The notes under the pieces: generated by a model | Seen by the model: the letters and a program-made list of their open reading frames with translations, nothing else | Told to the model about the DNA's origin: nothing | The model's database searches: none | DNA from: Anaerolineaceae bacterium | Lineage (GTDB): Bacteria > Chloroflexota > Anaerolineae > Anaerolineales > Anaerolineaceae | Reading direction: 5' to 3' | DNA: 8,034 nucleotides | Assembly: GCA_003501835.1 (NCBI GenBank) | Contig: DNOU01000116.1 | Location: 1-8,034, forward strand | Made by a program: the position numbers and the translations under genes | In this document: piece after piece, positions 5,307 through 8,034 of the stretch | Position numbering within the stretch: position 1 is the stretch's first letter | Layout: each line of letters opens with the position of its first letter

Positions 5307-7070
5307 ATGTTTGAAGCAGAGCAAAAAGGGATAGAAGAGCAGATTCGGGCTTACTGTGCTTCGCACTCCCTTCCCGAGCCAAACTTACGCTGGACCTGGA
5401 TCCCTTTCAGCGGTCAGTGGGGGCTATCCACTTCTTTCTTTCAATTGGCAGCGGCGTCTTTCAACGGTCAAAAAGGCAGCATTCCCCAAAAAGCGCAGGA
5501 AATTGCCGCAGGGATAGCGGACCAGATTGGCATTCCGGATGGTTTTTCCAAAGTCGAAGCTGTCAATGGCTACCTGAACCTGACCTTTGACCCGGCGCTT
5601 TATACCCGGCGGGTGATCGACACGGTACTGGAGCTGGGAGGCAGCTATGGCAGGGGCAAGCGCCTGGATGAGCAGGTAATGGTGGAGTTTTCCCAGCCGA
5701 ATACCCACAAAGCGTTCCACGTGGGTCATTTGCGCAGTGCCATCCTGGGCGACGTGCTTTCGAATTTGCTGGATGCGGCTGGCTACGATGTGGTACGGGC
5801 CAACTACCCCGGTGATATGGGGCTGCACGTGATCAAATGGTTGTGGAATTACGAAAATTTCCACCTGGGTGAAAAACCCGGTCGGGATATCACGCGTTGG
5901 ATGGGGGATCTTTACTCTGAGGCGAGCAAACGCCTGGATGAGAACCCTGAGTTGGACAATGAAGTGCGGGAAGTTTACAGGCGCTGGGATCGCCGTGAAC
6001 CTGCACTGGTGGCATTGTGGAAGGAAACCCGTCAATGGTCGTTGGACGGGTTTACCGAGATGTACAACCGGTTGGGGATCCACTTCGACACCTATTACTT
6101 CAACAGCATGTTCGAGGATTCCGGCCGTGAAATGGTGCAAGACCTTATTCAGAAGGGCATTGCCGAGGACGAGCGCCCGGATAATGGTCCGGTGGTCGTC
6201 AAACTGGATGAGAAGCTGGGTTTAAAGACGGAAAAATACCGGGTTTTTGTCATTCTACGCTCCGACGGCACTGCGCTTTACGCCACCGAAGATCTGGCCC
6301 TGGCACGCCAGAAATTCACCGACTACCCGGATCTATCCCGTTCATACTATGTTGTGGATGTGCGCCAGTCGCTCCATTTCACCCAGGTATTCAAGACGCT
6401 TGAACTGGCAGGGTATGATTGGGCGACGCGCTGCTTCCATGTCCCTTACGAGATCGTCAGCATGCCCGGTAATGTGGTCATGTCCTCTCGTGAGGGGTCA
6501 GTGGTGCTGCTCGAAGATCTACTGCGCGAAGCCACAGAACGCGCCTTGCAGGTGGTGCGTGAAAAGAACCCCGAGCTGTCCGAAGATCAGAAACAGGAAA
6601 TTGCCAGGGCGGTGGGAATCGGCGCCATCAAATATCCCATGCTCACCCGCGACAATACCAAAGTGGTGACCTTCGACTGGCAATCTGCATTGGATTTCAA
6701 CGGTCAAGCTGCACCATACATTCAGTACGCATGCGTCCGAGCCAACAGCATCCTGCGAAAGGCCGCCGTGAATCTTCCGGGTTCACTGATCCCGGATTAT
6801 CCATTGAGCCAACCGGAAGTGGTGCTGATTGATTTGATCGGACGCCTGCCCAACGAAATTCAGAATGCCGCACGTGATCTGCGCCCGCTTTTGATCACCA
6901 CCCTGGCGTATGACCTGGCAAAGGCTTTCAATGACTTCTACACCCAATGCCCGGTGATTCAAGCCGAGGAAAATATCCGAAATTCAAGATTGCGCCTGGT
7001 CGCAGCTGCGAAACAGGCGATGACCAATAGTTTGGCTTTGCTGGGCATCACAGCCCCACAAGCGATGTGA
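5307..7070 (+). CDS. argS: Arginine--tRNA ligase
   Basis: A 587-residue class I synthetase that charges tRNA(Arg) with arginine in the cytoplasm. Domains in order are the ArgRS-specific N-terminal tRNA-binding domain (about 1-95, with VNGYLNLTF at 86-94), the Rossmann catalytic domain with the HIGH-type motif HVGH (138-141) in NTHKAFHVGHLRSAI, the RSDGTALYATEDLA segment (318-331) and the KMSKS-equivalent loop VMSSREG (391-397). The helical anticodon-binding domain follows, with FDWQSALDFNGQAAPYIQYA (456-475) and DLAKAFNDFYTQCPV (536-550), ending in LLGITAP. The lysine of KMSKS is replaced by valine; many ArgRSs have a degenerate motif, so the enzyme is likely active. The ATG follows AAGGA (5295-5299) by seven bases and has its own promoter. 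The next gene starts 43 bp downstream with no terminator and is probably co-transcribed. Confidence 0.98.
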   Translation: MFEAEQKGIEEQIRAYCASHSLPEPNLRWTWIPFSGQWGLSTSFFQLAAASFNGQKGSIPQKAQEIAAGIADQIGIPDGFSKVEAVNGYLNLTFDPALYTRRVIDTVLELGGSYGRGKRLDEQVMVEFSQPNTHKAFHVGHLRSAILGDVLSNLLDAAGYDVVRANYPGDMGLHVIKWLWNYENFHLGEKPGRDITRWMGDLYSEASKRLDENPELDNEVREVYRRWDRREPALVALWKETRQWSLDGFTEMYNRLGIHFDTYYFNSMFEDSGREMVQDLIQKGIAEDERPDNGPVVVKLDEKLGLKTEKYRVFVILRSDGTALYATEDLALARQKFTDYPDLSRSYYVVDVRQSLHFTQVFKTLELAGYDWATRCFHVPYEIVSMPGNVVMSSREGSVVLLEDLLREATERALQVVREKNPELSEDQKQEIARAVGIGAIKYPMLTRDNTKVVTFDWQSALDFNGQAAPYIQYACVRANSILRKAAVNLPGSLIPDYPLSQPEVVLIDLIGRLPNEIQNAARDLRPLLITTLAYDLAKAFNDFYTQCPVIQAEENIRNSRLRLVAAAKQAMTNSLALLGITAPQAM

Positions 7071-7113
7071 GATTGTCACGTAAACCAAATTATTCAAAGG
7101 AGATGGTTCAGAT

Positions 7114-8034
7114 ATGACAGCAATTCGAACGCTCATCATGGGAGCCGCAGGCCGCGATTTTCACAATTTCAATGTGTTCTTCCGCGATAACCCGGATTAC
7201 GACGTGGTTGCATTCACTGCAACCCAGATCCCGAATATCGAAGGCCGCAAATACCCGGCTGCCCTGGCGGGAAAGCTTTATCCCAACGGTATCAACATCT
7301 ATCCCGAATCCGACCTTGTCAAACTCATCCAGGATCTGAAGGTCGACCAGGTCGTTTTTGCATACAGTGATGTTCCGCACGAGTACGTGATGGATAAAGC
7401 CTCCACTGTCATGGCTGCAGGACCTGATTTCCGCCTGATGGGGCTCAAAACCACACAGATCAAATCCACAAAACCGGTGGTTTCGGTTTGCGCGGTGCGT
7501 ACCGGCTCTGGCAAGAGCCAGACCACCCGGCATGTGGCGTCCATTCTGACCAAAATGGGGTACAAAGTGGCTGCGGTGCGCCATCCCATGCCCTACGGTG
7601 ACCTGGTCAAACAAAAGGTGCAGCGCTTTGCCACCTATGCCGATCTTGACAGGAATGAATGCACCATCGAAGAGCGCGAGGAATACGAACCCCACATTGA
7701 CAATGGCGTCATTGTTTATGCCGGAGTGGATTACGAAGCCATCCTGCGCCAGGCTGAGCAGGAAGTGGACATCGTTCTCTGGGATGGCGGTAACAATGAT
7801 TTCTCTTTCTACCAATCCGATCTGTCCATCGTGGTGGCTGATCCTCACCGCCCGGGTCATGAGCATGCCTATCATCCTGGTGAGACCAACGTACGTGAGG
7901 CTGATGTTTTCGTGATCAATAAGGTGGATACCGCTGAGTATGAAAATGTCATTGCCGTTCGTAATTCCCTGCACGAATTGAATCCCAACGCAGTGATTAT
8001 CGAAGCTGCCTCTCCGCTTTTCGTGGATGATGCC
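7114..8034 (+). CDS. cpgS: Cyclic 2,3-diphosphoglycerate synthetase-like P-loop protein (COG2403), truncated by window edge
   Basis: The frame is open for 307 codons to the window edge. The family runs to about 450 residues, so perhaps a third is missing. An N-terminal Rossmann-like domain (about 1-115) begins IMGAAGRDFHNFN (8-20) and contains ATQIPNIEGRKYP (36-48). A P-loop domain follows with CAVRTGSGKSQTTR (126-139, Lys134), RHPMPYGDL (156-164), a Walker B-like LWDGGNND (222-229), DPHRPGHEHAYHPGE (243-257) and NKVD (269-272), which matches the G4 motif of GTPases. In methanogenic archaea the family cyclises 2,3-bisphosphoglycerate with ATP to the thermoprotectant cyclic 2,3-DPG. Whether bacterial members do so is unproven; older annotation calls them predicted GTPases. 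The ATG follows AAAGGAGA (7096-7103). It probably shares the argS transcript. Confidence 0.78.
   Translation, partial: MTAIRTLIMGAAGRDFHNFNVFFRDNPDYDVVAFTATQIPNIEGRKYPAALAGKLYPNGINIYPESDLVKLIQDLKVDQVVFAYSDVPHEYVMDKASTVMAAGPDFRLMGLKTTQIKSTKPVVSVCAVRTGSGKSQTTRHVASILTKMGYKVAAVRHPMPYGDLVKQKVQRFATYADLDRNECTIEEREEYEPHIDNGVIVYAGVDYEAILRQAEQEVDIVLWDGGNNDFSFYQSDLSIVVADPHRPGHEHAYHPGETNVREADVFVINKVDTAEYENVIAVRNSLHELNPNAVIIEAASPLFVDDA

Noticed and set aside
5424..6140. Minus-strand open frame of 238 codons
   Set aside because: It is entirely antisense to the catalytic domain of argS, has no recognisable motif and no ribosome-binding site of note.
7108..7974. Long open frame on the minus strand (288 codons)
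   Set aside because: It lies antisense to the CpgS-like gene, whose plus-strand frame carries continuous family motifs and a ribosome-binding site. The minus frame shows no recognisable domain and is a mirror of codon bias.
1..8034. tRNA, CRISPR, insertion-sequence, integrase, toxin or defence genes
   Set aside because: Reading both strands, no tRNA-like T-arm or cloverleaf, no regularly spaced repeats and no transposase or defence motifs were found. All coding space is accounted for by housekeeping-type genes.

Overview
The window looks like ordinary chromosomal housekeeping DNA of moderate GC content from a bacterium. The best guess is an anaerobic member of the Chloroflexota (Anaerolineae type). 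This rests on a YvcK protein with an N-terminal membrane extension, a small CxxCH haem-binding membrane protein, and a bacterial homologue of the archaeal cyclic 2,3-diphosphoglycerate synthetase, beside canonical bacterial S20, ArgRS, GAPDH and PGK. The phylum is inferred from recalled protein similarity; no 16S rRNA or other marker is present. Nothing indicates phage, plasmid, insertion sequence, CRISPR or recent transfer.

Layout. A ROK-family sugar kinase (minus strand, 479 to the left edge, truncated) diverges from a rightward series of genes. A 107-bp divergent region (480-586) carries a strong sigma70-like promoter whose predicted start lies almost on the ATG at 587, so yvcK is probably read from a leaderless mRNA. 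It is followed by gap (1995-3044) and pgk (3132-4307), with good Shine-Dalgarno sequences. The 87-bp gap-pgk spacer holds two consecutive hairpins, one terminator-like and one that would hide the pgk ribosome-binding site. Next is a small membrane-anchored haem-binding protein (4340-4771). rpsT (4917-5180, TTG start) follows with its own -10 box, a structured leader containing a 7-bp tandem repeat, and a textbook rho-independent terminator. argS (5307-7070) has an extended -10 promoter, and 43 bp later a CpgS/COG2403-like P-loop protein begins (7114 to the right edge, truncated).

How the genes fit together. The left half is a central-carbon block: sugar phosphorylation (ROK kinase), a UDP-GlcNAc-binding regulator linked to carbon and cell-wall balance (YvcK), and the two glycolytic enzymes that make and use 1,3-bisphosphoglycerate. 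The right half is translation (S20, ArgRS). It ends with a protein whose archaeal relatives cyclise 2,3-bisphosphoglycerate, a side product of the same glycolytic segment. That metabolic link is suggestive only, because a strong terminator and separate promoters lie between the two blocks.

No wholly new system is evident. The points most worth a second look are the leaderless start of the membrane-anchored YvcK, the two-hairpin element between gap and pgk, the rpsT leader structure, and the bacterial cyclic-DPG-synthetase-like gene.
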